A stretch of 64,000 nt of DNA from Pseudoglutamicibacter albus (GTDB taxonomy: Bacteria; Actinomycetota; Actinomycetes; Actinomycetales; Micrococcaceae), in contig NZ_JAKRCW010000006.1 in the NCBI RefSeq assembly GCF_022346425.1, positions 80,925 to 144,924 of the forward strand, written 5' to 3'. The position numbers were made by a program, and so were the translations under genes. Within the stretch, counting starts at the first letter, position 1, and each line of letters starts with the position of its first letter. Below, one piece after another: positions 28,286 to 37,515 of the stretch. The notes beneath the pieces are model-generated. The model saw only the letters and a list, made by a program, of their open reading frames with translations, ran no database searches and had not been told where the DNA came from.

Positions 28286-28930
28286 TTAGCTGCGGTAGGT
28301 CTTGCTTCCGTCCCGGGTTGCTTCCGTAAGGTTCTCATCCAGGGAAATAACACCGTAAGACCAGCCGCGGCGACGATAAACCAGCGATGGCAGGCCGGTT
28401 TCGGAGTCAAGGAACAAATAGAACGGGTGGCCCACCAGCTCCATGTTGTCCACGGCATCGTCTTCAGTCATGGGGATGGCTGGGAAACGCTTGCGGCGGA
28501 TCTCAACCGGAACATCGCCAACCTCTTCCTTACGCTGAGCTTCCTGCACCTGTTCAACCAGGGACTTATCACTTGCAGGAACAGCTTCCAGATCGATCGG
28601 CGGGTTCAACGCACGGTCATTGCGGCGGTGGTCCTTTGCTTTGTCGCGTGCACGGCGCAAACGCTCAAGCAACTTAGCGAATGCGAGGTCAAAAGCCGAG
28701 AACTTCTCGGACGAGTGCGCTTCAGCACGGACCGCCGGGCCAGGCCCGATCACGGTGACTTCGACAGTCATTTCAGAATCAGAGACGCGTGCGTTCGGTT
28801 GGCGTGAGACCTTGATATCGATGTTGTGGGCCCGCGGTGAAAGCTGTTCAACCTTCGCGGCACGGTCCTCGACGTATTCGCGGAACCGGTCAGTAACGCT
28901 GACGTTGCGGCCAATTACGTTGACATCCAT
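28286..28930 (-). CDS. hpf: Ribosome hibernation promoting factor, long form
   Basis: 214 residues. The N-terminal S30AE domain (about 1-105) has MDVNVIGRNVSVTDRFREYV and a basic DNA/RNA-like helix LAKLLERLRRARDKAKDHRR. A linker leads to the C-terminal dimerisation domain (about 150-205; VGHPFYLFLDSETGLPSLVY, RRRGWSYGVI). The long form makes 100S ribosome dimers and protects ribosomes in stationary phase. It lies between comF and secA, the order also found in M. tuberculosis (Rv3242c-Rv3241c-Rv3240c). Confidence 0.95.
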   Translation of the reverse strand: MDVNVIGRNVSVTDRFREYVEDRAAKVEQLSPRAHNIDIKVSRQPNARVSDSEMTVEVTVIGPGPAVRAEAHSSEKFSAFDLAFAKLLERLRRARDKAKDHRRNDRALNPPIDLEAVPASDKSLVEQVQEAQRKEEVGDVPVEIRRKRFPAIPMTEDDAVDNMELVGHPFYLFLDSETGLPSLVYRRRGWSYGVISLDENLTEATRDGSKTYRS

Positions 28931-29113
28931 GAGAGGTCCTCCCTCAATTCCGAAACAACACCCGGTGACGGTCTGACGGGAAGATTATGAACTCATCACC
29001 GCCGTTGACGCCAGGTGATGGGTTTGGCTGGAGGCTCATCCTCGAACTCAAGCCCATGCTTAAAGTTACCCCGGTCACACCCTGGAGCGCATCCCATGTG
29101 CTCGTGTTGTGGA

Positions 29114-30058
29114 TCAGTTAAGCGGGTGGCTTATTTCTGACACTACGTTTGCCCCTCCCGGTGGACGCACCCAGGCGACACAGAAAGCCCCTTTGACGTT
29201 GAAGCCGTGAGCACGCAAGACGCGGGAAGCCTCGGCAAGCGTGGCACCGGTCGTTACTACGTCATCGAACAGAACCACATGCCTGGGAACCTTTCTGTAG
29301 GGACTGCGATGTTTCACGTGGGCCACGGCACGGTAATCGACAGCGAACTGTCCTTTCACTGCGTTCGCTCGGCCACTTCTACCCCGGGACTTCTGCGGAC
29401 CCTGGTTGGCCAGCCCCAGGCTCGTCAACGTCCGCACCCGCAAGAGGTTCATGACGGGACCCACGTGAGAAGCACGTAAGAGCTCTTCAACCGGAGAGAA
29501 CCCACGGGATCGCACCGAAGAAGCTTTCGAGGGTATCGGAACAACCGCAACAGGTCCCGCAACCGATTGCAAAAGGTTCCACGTCCGCTCAACGGCAGGC
29601 CCAAATCGTTCGATCAACCCCAGCCCACCACGCGTCTTTGCCGCCAGCAAAACATTAGAGACGATCCCGGAGTACGGTGCCGCACACACCACCGGGGCCG
29701 GAGAGCTCGGGGCTAGAACATCAAATTCGCGTAGATCATCAACTACCGCAGGGTGCAACAGAGCCTTGCCTAAGCGCGAGGAGCATTCCGGACACAGCGG
29801 GCCGGCATCGCTGGTACATCCCACGCACCGAGCAGGCAGAATCGCACGTGCTGCCTCACTCACTGCCTGGCGCATCGTGGTTCCGGCAGGCCCAAACCAT
29901 ACGGCATCAGCGGCCTCCCGCCACCGCGCTACACGACCGCCAGGGCTGTTGTTGAGTCGCCGCCTGCCGGTTGTTCCGCGCTTGTCGGTTCCACCGGTTC
30001 CGTCTAAGCGCCTGCTTGGTGCCGCCATGTACTCAGCATCGCGCACCGCACGCCGCAC
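29114..30058 (-). CDS. ComF family phosphoribosyltransferase-like protein
   Basis: About 314 residues from the first start. A Cys cluster near residues 77-92 (CVGCTSDAGPLCPEC) forms a predicted zinc finger, and a type I PRTase fold follows with the PRPP loop VVLFDDVVTTGATLAEA (about 268-284). ComF proteins take part in DNA uptake or recombination in competent bacteria. The first 60 residues are basic and poorly conserved, so the real start may be ATG 30028 or ATG 29875; none has a strong ribosome-binding site. It follows lpqB by 75 bases and probably belongs to the mtrA operon transcript. Confidence 0.87.
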   Translation of the reverse strand: MRRAVRDAEYMAAPSRRLDGTGGTDKRGTTGRRRLNNSPGGRVARWREAADAVWFGPAGTTMRQAVSEAARAILPARCVGCTSDAGPLCPECSSRLGKALLHPAVVDDLREFDVLAPSSPAPVVCAAPYSGIVSNVLLAAKTRGGLGLIERFGPAVERTWNLLQSVAGPVAVVPIPSKASSVRSRGFSPVEELLRASHVGPVMNLLRVRTLTSLGLANQGPQKSRGRSGRANAVKGQFAVDYRAVAHVKHRSPYRKVPRHVVLFDDVVTTGATLAEASRVLRAHGFNVKGAFCVAWVRPPGGANVVSEISHPLN

Positions 30059-30133
30059 TCAACCGCGAGAAGGAAAAGATGTGGACAGAACACCGGGAAA
30101 CCAGACCTGTGAATAGGCAAACGCAGCAACTAC

Positions 30134-31873
30134 TTAGCCTGCGTAGGAAAGCTGGCTTCCGTCTCTGCGAACCTGCCGCCATCCGTTAGAGGTGCGCTGA
30201 TAGAGGCCGTCAGCGTTCTCTGCATACACATCCTCGGGGCCCACACCCACCGTCAGGTGCGTTAGCCCCAGCAACGGTTGCCGCCACATGCTCGTTTCGT
30301 CGTTGAGGCCGATCTGCTCAACATCCACCCGGGCCGTGGAATCGGGTTTATACACAACCAGGTCGGCCGCCCCGATCCACTGCACGCGTGTCGGGTTCAC
30401 GGTGGTCTTTAACCTCAGCGGGCTCGCTAAAGCTACCGGACGGTCAGTCTTGGTGCGTTGAATACCGGATACCTGCAAGCGTTCGCCATCAGCGTCCGTG
30501 AGCGTAAACGCAAGCCGTGCTCCGTCCGGAGAAACCCGCACCGAGGTCACAGAGGTGTTAGGTTTCATGTCCAGCTTCATGCGGACCGTTTTCCCGTTCG
30601 AGGAATCGTAGGCCACCACGCCCTCAGGGTCCGATGTCCACACCCACCCGAAGCTATCCATCGACGGCGCGGTCATGACCGGGCCGCTGGCGAGCTCCTT
30701 GTACGTTCTTTTCTCACCGTCCACGGCCAAAAGCCGGGTCTGTTGGGCCGCTAAGACCGCGTATTTGGTGTCATCTTCTGGCTGCATCGTCGGAGACGAC
30801 AGCCCCGGGCCTAAAGTCGAATCCGTCTCAATGAGTGTGCTGTTGGAATCACGCACACGCACCAAAAGGTCGTTCTGAAGCCCCACGAGCTTATCCGATA
30901 CCTCGGCTTCGACAACAGGTGGATTGCGTTCAGCATCAGCGGAAACCTTCAACTCTTGCTGATCCACCGACATTGAGACCTGATTGACCGAGGACAATTC
31001 GTTCAAACTCAGGTCCAGTTGCCGCATCATGAGGCTACGTTGCCGGTCATCAGCGCCAGCAACAACACCCTCCGGAACATCAACCTGAGCCATGCCGTCC
31101 TGCACGGGCACAGCCTGCCGGGCAAGTTTCGCATCGCGCGGGAACGCGCTCGAGACCGAACCCTCAAGATAGGGCGCAGGGCCATGCAGTAGCGCGGTCA
31201 CGACAGCGGTAGCCATACCTTGACGGCGCGCGAACCACCGAACATCCGGCACCACGGCCGTGAACTGCGGGTTATAGAACGCGAGCTCTACAGGTTCGTA
31301 GGCGCGTTGGAACAGCTGCGATTCAACCACTACGCTATCGGGCACCTTCGAGATGCGCCATTCCCCGTTTTCTTTCAAAACCTCAAATTTGAGGTTGCGT
31401 GGTTTAGGGTTCTCAGCATCGGTTTTCACACCGTAGGCGTCGATCGTGCGCAGCACGCGAGGGTTCGCTTCCAGAGCGCTTGCGCCCTCCCCGGAACGCT
31501 TCACCTCAGGTGTTGAGTCAGTGACGATGACTTCATGGGTCGGGTTCCATTCAGGCGCCTTCTCTGCAGTCAGGAAGCTGCGGGCCACCGCCCAGTCATC
31601 CTGTGAAGAGACACCCGCGGCGAGGAAACCCCTCACGATGGTTTCTGGTGAATCCCCCGGGGACGGGCCAGGCACATCGAAGGTATAGCTTTGTTCCCCG
31701 CCACTGCGTTCGCTTGGCTCCAACGTTCCGACAGGCCCCGCGGTGGGGATGCTCCCGCACCCAGCCAGGACGGTAGCGAGCACAACGCTCAGCACGGACA
31801 TCAGCACGATGCGCCAGCCACGCGAGCCTGTGTTGCAGCTTGCGTTGTGGCTGGGTGAAATCAGCGAGGTCAT
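30134..31873 (-). CDS. lpqB: Lipoprotein LpqB
   Basis: 579 residues. The lipoprotein signal ends in VLAGC with Cys39 as the lipidation site. A GerMN-type domain follows (about 200-310; FARRQGMATAVVTALLHGP), then a beta-propeller-like C-terminal half. LpqB interacts with the external part of MtrB and modulates MtrAB signalling in mycobacteria. Its ATG overlaps the mtrB stop by four bases (ATGA), so production is coupled to the kinase. The operon is mtrA-mtrB-lpqB, as in other actinobacteria. Confidence 0.93.
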   Translation of the reverse strand: MTSLISPSHNASCNTGSRGWRIVLMSVLSVVLATVLAGCGSIPTAGPVGTLEPSERSGGEQSYTFDVPGPSPGDSPETIVRGFLAAGVSSQDDWAVARSFLTAEKAPEWNPTHEVIVTDSTPEVKRSGEGASALEANPRVLRTIDAYGVKTDAENPKPRNLKFEVLKENGEWRISKVPDSVVVESQLFQRAYEPVELAFYNPQFTAVVPDVRWFARRQGMATAVVTALLHGPAPYLEGSVSSAFPRDAKLARQAVPVQDGMAQVDVPEGVVAGADDRQRSLMMRQLDLSLNELSSVNQVSMSVDQQELKVSADAERNPPVVEAEVSDKLVGLQNDLLVRVRDSNSTLIETDSTLGPGLSSPTMQPEDDTKYAVLAAQQTRLLAVDGEKRTYKELASGPVMTAPSMDSFGWVWTSDPEGVVAYDSSNGKTVRMKLDMKPNTSVTSVRVSPDGARLAFTLTDADGERLQVSGIQRTKTDRPVALASPLRLKTTVNPTRVQWIGAADLVVYKPDSTARVDVEQIGLNDETSMWRQPLLGLTHLTVGVGPEDVYAENADGLYQRTSNGWRQVRRDGSQLSYAG

Positions 31874-33711
31874 GGCGCGTCACTCCCCTCAGGCGATGCC
31901 GGCTTCGTCGATGCTGCTGTGTGCTGGGCTGCTGTGTTCTGAGTTGGCGTGTTCTGTGTCGCTGTGTTCTGCGCGGTCGTCTTCTGTTCCGTCGCTTTCG
32001 CCTCCGCTGCTTTCTCCTCCGCAGCGGGCAGTTGGATCGGGTTGGTGTCGGTGTTGACTGCGGCTTCGATAGCGCCAATCCTCTTACCGTAGGGTCCCAG
32101 CGGCAGCGGGGAGACGGTGATTTTCTCGCCGAGGGTTTTAGGCAGTGTCAGGCGGAAGGTCGAGCCGACGCCAGGTTTACCCCATGCCTCGAGCGCACCG
32201 CCATGCAAGCGTGCGTCCGCCCGCGCAATGGATAGGCCAAGTCCCGAGCCGCCGGTCGTGCGTGCACGGGCTGGGTCTTTACGCCAGAACCGTTCGAAGA
32301 CCCGCACCGCATCTTCTTCGCTCAAGCCAATGCCGTGATCTCGTACGGCGACTGCAACCGCATCGGAGTTCTCAGCGATCAGCACCTCGATCGGGTTACC
32401 TTCGCCGTGTTCGACCGCGTTGAGGATCAGGTTACGGATGATGCGTTCGATGCGGCGTGGATCCATTGACGCATAGACCCCACGCTTGTTTTTATCAGCA
32501 CCCACGATGGTGACTTTGACGGGCGAGCCAGCTTTGTCTGCCCACGGTTGGGCTGTGGCCATCGCGCGGGAAACGACTGCTTCGACATCGGTTTTCGTCT
32601 CCGCTAGTTGCGCGGCGCCGGCGTCGAAGCGGGAGATTTCGAGCAGGTCATTCAGCAGGCCCTGGAAGCGTTCAACCTGGTCATAGAGCAGTTCGGTTGA
32701 GCGGGCGTTGACGGTGCTGAATTCGTCGCGGCTGAGGTAGAGGACCTCAGCGGCCATACGCACCGTGGTCAGTGGTGTGCGCAACTCGTGAGACACGTCA
32801 GATACGAAGCGTTGCTGCATCTGTGAGAGCGCTTCAAGCTGCACGATCTGTTCGGCGAGTGAATCCGCCATCCGGTTGAAGGACGTAGACAAACGCGCAA
32901 GCTCGTCTTGACCTTGTACTTCCATGCGTTCATCGAGCCTACCGGCCGCGACCTTCTCTGCGGTTTGAGCGGCTTCCGCGACAGGCTGTAGCGAACGGCG
33001 GGCCACATACCAAGAAATACCGGTGATGATGACCAACAGAACCGCCCCGCCACCGAGCAACACGCGTTGAACCAACACGAGGGTGTCAGCTACTTGCGAG
33101 AAGTCATAGACGAGGAATAGCGCGTAGTCACGGCCCGGCGGGACGGTGACGCGTTTACCGAACGCAACCCCGGGTTTGATCTCGCCTTTTTCCCCGGTCA
33201 GCTCGACCGATTGCCAGTAGATGTCGGAGCCGCTGGAGACCTGGTTCTGTAGCTCATCGGTGATAGCCGCCGATGCAACTGATGAGGTGTCTTGGCCCGG
33301 AACCCAGTAGGCGGAAGCACCTGGCAGGAGCCGGAACACGACGTCGCGGCGCACCGCGACACCGTCGCCTTGCATGCCGCGCAGAGTGTCCATCACGAGG
33401 GTGGATGCGGCGTTGGCGTTGGTGGTCGATGCGGAAGAGAACGCGGAGTCCGCTTGTGCGAGCCCACGGGTCGCTTCAGCGGAAACCTGCTCAAGACGTT
33501 CTTCGAACAGGCCCTTGGAGATCTGGGCGCTCAAGAACCCGCCCACAAGAATCTCGGCAAGACCCACCAGGACCACGGTGATTCCCACGGTTCGGAACTG
33601 GACGGAACGCCGCCACAACCGCAAACCGAGGCCAAACCATCTGCGTGGATCCCATTTGGAGTGCGCGCTCGGATCGGGCACCACCGTGCTTCGGCGGCGC
33701 CTGCGCACCAA
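31870..33711 (-). CDS. mtrB: Sensor histidine kinase MtrB
   Basis: 613 residues. A basic N-terminus is followed by a first membrane segment (about 42-62), an extracellular sensor (about 63-215), a second membrane segment (about 218-238), HAMP, a HisKA domain with the phospho-accepting His in DVSHELRTPLTTVRMA (about 307), and an HATPase domain (VEHGEGNP, DHGIGLSE, GGSGLGLSIARAD). The last 55 residues are low complexity with TQNTA/TQNTP repeats, longer than in mycobacterial MtrB. MtrB phosphorylates MtrA in response to division or envelope state. The start is TTG 33711 or GTG 33708; no strong ribosome-binding site distinguishes them. Confidence 0.94.
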   Translation of the reverse strand: MVRRRRRSTVVPDPSAHSKWDPRRWFGLGLRLWRRSVQFRTVGITVVLVGLAEILVGGFLSAQISKGLFEERLEQVSAEATRGLAQADSAFSSASTTNANAASTLVMDTLRGMQGDGVAVRRDVVFRLLPGASAYWVPGQDTSSVASAAITDELQNQVSSGSDIYWQSVELTGEKGEIKPGVAFGKRVTVPPGRDYALFLVYDFSQVADTLVLVQRVLLGGGAVLLVIITGISWYVARRSLQPVAEAAQTAEKVAAGRLDERMEVQGQDELARLSTSFNRMADSLAEQIVQLEALSQMQQRFVSDVSHELRTPLTTVRMAAEVLYLSRDEFSTVNARSTELLYDQVERFQGLLNDLLEISRFDAGAAQLAETKTDVEAVVSRAMATAQPWADKAGSPVKVTIVGADKNKRGVYASMDPRRIERIIRNLILNAVEHGEGNPIEVLIAENSDAVAVAVRDHGIGLSEEDAVRVFERFWRKDPARARTTGGSGLGLSIARADARLHGGALEAWGKPGVGSTFRLTLPKTLGEKITVSPLPLGPYGKRIGAIEAAVNTDTNPIQLPAAEEKAAEAKATEQKTTAQNTATQNTPTQNTAAQHTAASTKPASPEGSDAP

Positions 33712-33748
33712 ATAACGGTTGGGTAGGGCTGCTCGTCTACCCCTCGGT

Positions 33749-34429
33749 TTAGTTCTGGCCAGTCTTATAACCTACCCCTCGGACGGTCAGAACGATCTCT
33801 GGGTTTTCCGGGTCACGCTCAACCTTGGAACGCAGACGCTGAACGTGCACGTTCACAAGCCGCGTGTCTGCACTTTCGCGGTAACCCCACACCTCATTGA
33901 GCAGGTCTTCGCGCGTGAAAACCTCGCCCGGCTTGCGGGCCATGGTGGTCAAGAGATCAAACTCCAGTGGGGTCAGCTGCAGTTGCTCGTCCCCACGGAA
34001 AACCGTGTGGCGCGCCACGTCGATCGTGATGTCTTTGACCGTGAGTTTGCTACCGTCGTGGCGTTGCCCGCCGCCACGCAAGCGTGCACGGACGCGCGCG
34101 AGCAGCTCCGCCGGCTTGAAGGGCTTAGGGATGTAGTCATCAGCGCCCGCCTCGAGCCCGCGCACCACGTCTTGCGTGTCTGATTTGGCGGTGAGCATGA
34201 TGATGGGGACGTCGGATTCTTCACGGATTTCACGGCAAATCTGGATGCCGTCTTTCCCGGGAAGCATCAGATCCAGCAGCACAAGGTCAGGTTCGCTGCG
34301 GCGGAACATCTCGACAGCTTGCATGCCGTGATGGCAGAAAACCGGCTCATGTTCATCGTTCTTCAAAACGATGCCGATCATTTCCGCCAATGCTTCATCA
34401 TCATCAACGACGAGGACGTGTCCCTTCAT
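33749..34429 (-). CDS. mtrA: Response regulator MtrA
   Basis: 226 residues of the OmpR family. The receiver has acidic residues at VVDDDEA and the phospho-accepting Asp53 in LVLLDLMLPGKDG, and the winged-helix effector is at about 130-226 (LTPLEFDLLTTMARKPGEVF, VNVHVQRLRSKVE, VRGVGYKTG). MtrA controls cell-wall hydrolases, division and, in mycobacteria, the replication origin. The second ATG (34429) is chosen because GTGAGGGA then sits at normal distance; the first ATG (34438) touches it. A candidate MtrA target lies in this window at 13991-14008. Confidence 0.96.
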   Translation of the reverse strand: MKGHVLVVDDDEALAEMIGIVLKNDEHEPVFCHHGMQAVEMFRRSEPDLVLLDLMLPGKDGIQICREIREESDVPIIMLTAKSDTQDVVRGLEAGADDYIPKPFKPAELLARVRARLRGGGQRHDGSKLTVKDITIDVARHTVFRGDEQLQLTPLEFDLLTTMARKPGEVFTREDLLNEVWGYRESADTRLVNVHVQRLRSKVERDPENPEIVLTVRGVGYKTGQN

Positions 34430-34493
34430 TTCCCGCATTCCCTCACATCTGACGCATCGAATCCACCGAACCGTGGCCTATGTATCTCTTATC

Positions 34494-34512
34494 CTATGTG
34501 ATCAGCACATAG
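34494..34512 (-). promoter_or_regulatory. 7-bp inverted repeat upstream of mtrA
   Basis: CTATGTG-ATCAG-CACATAG, a perfect inverted repeat 65 bases before the mtrA start in a 96-base gap. It could be an operator in the mtrA promoter. It does not match the GTCACA-type MtrA box or a full CRP/GlxR site (arms too close). Confidence 0.45.
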
Positions 34513-34525
34513 AAACTCGGTTGGG

Positions 34526-35830
34526 TCAACCATTCGCGATGTCGCTAAATTTTTGCGCTAGATCGTTCAACCTGGTGAGCCCGCGGCCAAGCTGCAAGTC
34601 GGTGAGCTCGGGCGCCGGATTTCCTTGGGCGGCACCGGGCGTGGTTGCCGCCGATGCGGGCGCCGCGGAACGGAAACCGTAGCTGGCTTGCAGGGTTATG
34701 CCAAGCAGGTGGCGGGGTTCCAGCCCGGCTTGCCGCAGCGGCTCCAACAGCTCGTCTGCAGTGCGGGTGAGGCAGGATTGCCCAGTGCGGGCGAGGGTTC
34801 GGGCCTTTCCATCGGCTAGCGGTTCATTCACGGCACTCTCGGGTAGCGGCGCAAGCACGCGGCTACCGGTGTGTTCCCCATCGGCGAGCGCTTCGATGGT
34901 TTCCAGTAGGTTTTCCGCCGCGTGGGCATCCTCCGGCCATGAAACGGTTTCGAACCCGACCGAGACGCCGCCGTTGTTTTTCTCCACAGCCTTCGCAATG
35001 GTTTGCGCGCGCCCTCGCGCAGCCTCAGGAAGCCACACGGTCACCGTGTTCTCGCGAGCTAGGGTTTGCGTTTCGCTGCCGGTGGTCCGCGCTGCAGTTA
35101 GTGCCGCTGCCGCATCGGCCATGAGGGATTCCCACCATTGCTGGTCCAGGTGCGGAAGCCTGCGGTAGCGGGAGCTGGAACGCCACGAGCCTGCGAATGC
35201 GTGGTGCGCATCGGGGTCGATGATCCGCACCACCGGCGTGGCGCCGGGCAGTGAAGCGAGTTGCGGCACTAGCTCCGTGATGCCTTCGCACCAGGCTTGC
35301 GCGATGTCGGTGCGGGCAGCGTGGTCGGAAGCTATGGGTTCGCCGTTCGGTAAAGCCAGCCGGTGCATCACTGTGGCTGGCCCCATCACGGTGACACTGC
35401 GTTGCCCGAGCGGAGCGTCTTGGGCGTCATCCGCGGTGAGCTGGATGAGCTCACGCAAGCCGTTACTCGCCCGGCGCATCGCGATCCCAGCTTTAGCGCG
35501 GGTTCCGGTCAGCCGCCATCCGTGCGCTGTGAGGTCCACCGGCAACCCGGACAGATGCGTGATGGTGCGCTCCCACGCGGTGTCTGCCGGGGACTCCGGA
35601 AGAGGCAGAACGTGTGGGCCGGATTCGAGTCCGCCGAACACCTCGTTGAGTAGCTGTGTTGCCCGCAGTGGTGTTGCACGTAACGAGGTGTGAGTTTGTA
35701 CCCGGCTCGGTGTGCGTGCCTGGGCGCGCGCCTGGGTACGAACCTGCGGCGCGCACACAACACCCTGCCACGCAATGCCCTGCTCGGTGTCCGCTGAACG
35801 CTCGGGAGCCGTCGAAGTAGAAGAAGTCAT
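34526..35830 (-). CDS. MetE-like protein (Rv3015c type), probably catalytically degenerate
   Basis: 434 residues from ATG 35830. It matches the C-terminal half of cobalamin-independent methionine synthase as found in actinobacterial stand-alone proteins: LSGLPVDLTAHGWRLTG, then VTVMGPATVMHRLALPNGE, then a Tyr/Arg-containing YRRLPH region and LLGITLQASYGF. In active MetE the zinc is held by His-x-Cys, Glu and a later Cys. I see no HxC motif, and the place where relatives have TPTCG reads LQASYG. Synthase activity is therefore doubtful. The first 40 residues are Ala/Gln/Arg/Thr-rich. It follows chorismate mutase by 22 bases and mnmA before that, matching the mnmA-Rv3015c linkage in related genomes. 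Confidence 0.65.
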   Translation of the reverse strand: MTSSTSTAPERSADTEQGIAWQGVVCAPQVRTQARAQARTPSRVQTHTSLRATPLRATQLLNEVFGGLESGPHVLPLPESPADTAWERTITHLSGLPVDLTAHGWRLTGTRAKAGIAMRRASNGLRELIQLTADDAQDAPLGQRSVTVMGPATVMHRLALPNGEPIASDHAARTDIAQAWCEGITELVPQLASLPGATPVVRIIDPDAHHAFAGSWRSSSRYRRLPHLDQQWWESLMADAAAALTAARTTGSETQTLARENTVTVWLPEAARGRAQTIAKAVEKNNGGVSVGFETVSWPEDAHAAENLLETIEALADGEHTGSRVLAPLPESAVNEPLADGKARTLARTGQSCLTRTADELLEPLRQAGLEPRHLLGITLQASYGFRSAAPASAATTPGAAQGNPAPELTDLQLGRGLTRLNDLAQKFSDIANG

Positions 35831-35852
35831 GGTCACAATCAAGCCTGCCGGC

Positions 35853-36218
35853 TCAGTTGCGTTGTTCGGAGATCGCTTCGTGATGGCGGATCACTTCAGC
35901 GATGATGAAGTTCAGGAATTTTTCGGCGAATTCCGGGTCTAGCTGCGCGTCTTTGGCTAGCGAGTGTAGCCGGGCGATCTGGGCGGCTTCACGCCCGGGG
36001 TCGCTGGGCGGGAGTTGGTGTTCGGCTTTGAGGTGGCCTACTCGCTGGGTGCATTTGAACCGTTCTGCGAGCAGATATACCAGCGTCGCGTCAATGTTGT
36101 CGATGCTGCCGCGGATCCGCAACAGTTCCTGCATCACGGCAGGGTCAACAGTGTCAGGTAGGGAGGATGCCGCCGGGTCCCATTCGTTGGTCACGATGCC
36201 TTCGTGTTGATCGCTCAT
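35853..36218 (-). CDS. Chorismate mutase, AroQ type
   Basis: 121 residues, all helical, with the AroQ pattern LLRIRGSIDNIDATLVYLLA (about 32-51), ERFKCTQRVGHLKAEHQLPP and a C-terminal helix FLNFIIAEVIRHHE. The enzyme converts chorismate to prephenate for Phe and Tyr synthesis. The first 25 residues are an extra extension. It begins 9 bases after the mnmA stop with GGGTGAGG at the ribosome-binding site, so it is in the mnmA operon. There is no signal peptide, which argues against the exported class. Confidence 0.88.
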   Translation of the reverse strand: MSDQHEGIVTNEWDPAASSLPDTVDPAVMQELLRIRGSIDNIDATLVYLLAERFKCTQRVGHLKAEHQLPPSDPGREAAQIARLHSLAKDAQLDPEFAEKFLNFIIAEVIRHHEAISEQRN

Positions 36219-36227
36219 AACCTCACC

Positions 36228-37367
36228 CTACGCAGTGAGTGCGGCCGGATTCCACGTTGATGAATGGGCTGAGGCAATTGTTGCTTGCCCAATCACACGG
36301 TCCCCGGTGTAGAGGACCATCGACTGGCCTGGTGCTACCCCGTTGAGTGTTTCTTCCAGCTCGGCTTCTACGCGGCGGCCCTGTTCGTCGTCGGCGACCC
36401 AGCGGGCGCGGCCCGGTACAGGTTTTCCGTGGGCGCGAACCTGGACGGTGACGTCCATCCATGCGCCGCTGGCGGCCTCGGCAGGTTCCGCACCCGCGAA
36501 TGAGACGCGAATGCCACTGAGCCGATCCACGGCGAGCGCCTCTTTGGGACCGACAACGACTTCGTTGGTTTTCGGCCGGATCGAGAGCACAAAGCGCGGC
36601 TTACCGTCAGGTGCTGGATGTCCGATAGCGAGCCCGCGGCGCTGCCCTACGGTGAAGGCTTGGGCCCCTTCGTGTTCGCCTACTTGGGTGCCTTCTTGGT
36701 CGATGATTTTGCCTGGCTGCATCTCGATCTGTTCGGCGAGCCAGCCGCGGGTGTCGCCGTCTGGGATGAAGCAGATATCGTGCGAATCGGGTTTCTCTGC
36801 CACGCCGAGGCCGCGGCGTTCAGCTTCTGCGCGGACCTCCGCCTTGGTGGGTGCGTGTGCCAGCGGGAACCAGCAGTGCGCGAGTTGGTCCTCCCGCAGA
36901 ACACCCAGAACATAGGACTGGTCCTTGGCCATATCGGCGGCTCGGTGCAGGGTTGGGCGGCCGTCACCGTCCTGATCCACGCGGGCATAATGGCCGGTCA
37001 CGACCGCATCGAACCCTAGCGCGATCGCTTTATCAAGCAGGGCTTCGAACTTGATTTTCTCGTTGCAGCGCAGGCACGGGTTCGGGGTGCGGCCGGCGGC
37101 GTATTCGTCGATGAAGTCATCCACCACATCGGCTTTGAAACGTTCGGAGAAGTCCCACACATAGAACGGGATGCCGAGGGTTTCGCATGCACGGAACGCG
37201 TCATTGGAGTCTTCGATGGTGCAGCATCCACGCGATCCGGTGCGGAGGGTTCCGGGCATGCGTGAAAGGGCGAGGTGGACACCCACGACGTCGTGGCCGG
37301 CTTCAACGGCGCGCGCCGCCGCTACGGCAGAGTCCACGCCGCCAGACATTGCGGCCAGAACCTTCAT
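36228..37367 (-). CDS. mnmA: tRNA-specific 2-thiouridylase MnmA
   Basis: 379 residues. The PP-loop [10 protein letters not shown] is at about residue 9, the catalytic Cys is in [12 protein letters not shown] (about 97), and the second Cys is in [10 protein letters not shown] (about 197). The C-terminal beta-barrel has [10 protein letters not shown] and the active-site loop [13 protein letters not shown]. MnmA adds sulfur to U34 of tRNA-Lys, -Glu and -Gln, with sulfur supplied by a cysteine desulfurase. The desulfurase gene lies directly upstream. ATG 37367 is preceded by GAGGGGG; a frame open to 37397 adds ten unlikely residues. Confidence 0.96.
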   Translation of the reverse strand: MKVLAAMSGGVDSAVAAARAVEAGHDVVGVHLALSRMPGTLRTGSRGCCTIEDSNDAFRACETLGIPFYVWDFSERFKADVVDDFIDEYAAGRTPNPCLRCNEKIKFEALLDKAIALGFDAVVTGHYARVDQDGDGRPTLHRAADMAKDQSYVLGVLREDQLAHCWFPLAHAPTKAEVRAEAERRGLGVAEKPDSHDICFIPDGDTRGWLAEQIEMQPGKIIDQEGTQVGEHEGAQAFTVGQRRGLAIGHPAPDGKPRFVLSIRPKTNEVVVGPKEALAVDRLSGIRVSFAGAEPAEAASGAWMDVTVQVRAHGKPVPGRARWVADDEQGRRVEAELEETLNGVAPGQSMVLYTGDRVIGQATIASAHSSTWNPAALTA

Positions 37368-37515
37368 GAAATCCCCCTCAAAACTGTGGCCGGTCAATTC
37401 TGCTCAAGGCTGTGCGCAAGGGCAATTCTCTATTGTTTCATGCACCACCGGTGACGCCGTGATCTTTATAGGCGCTAGTGGCGTTTGCGGGCGGTGCCAG
37501 CAATGCATGCGCGGG

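Noticed and set aside
34526..35830. Isochorismate synthase (MenF-like), suggested by its place next to chorismate mutase
   Set aside because: The chorismate-binding motifs are missing and LPVDLTAHGWRL fits the MetE-like family instead.
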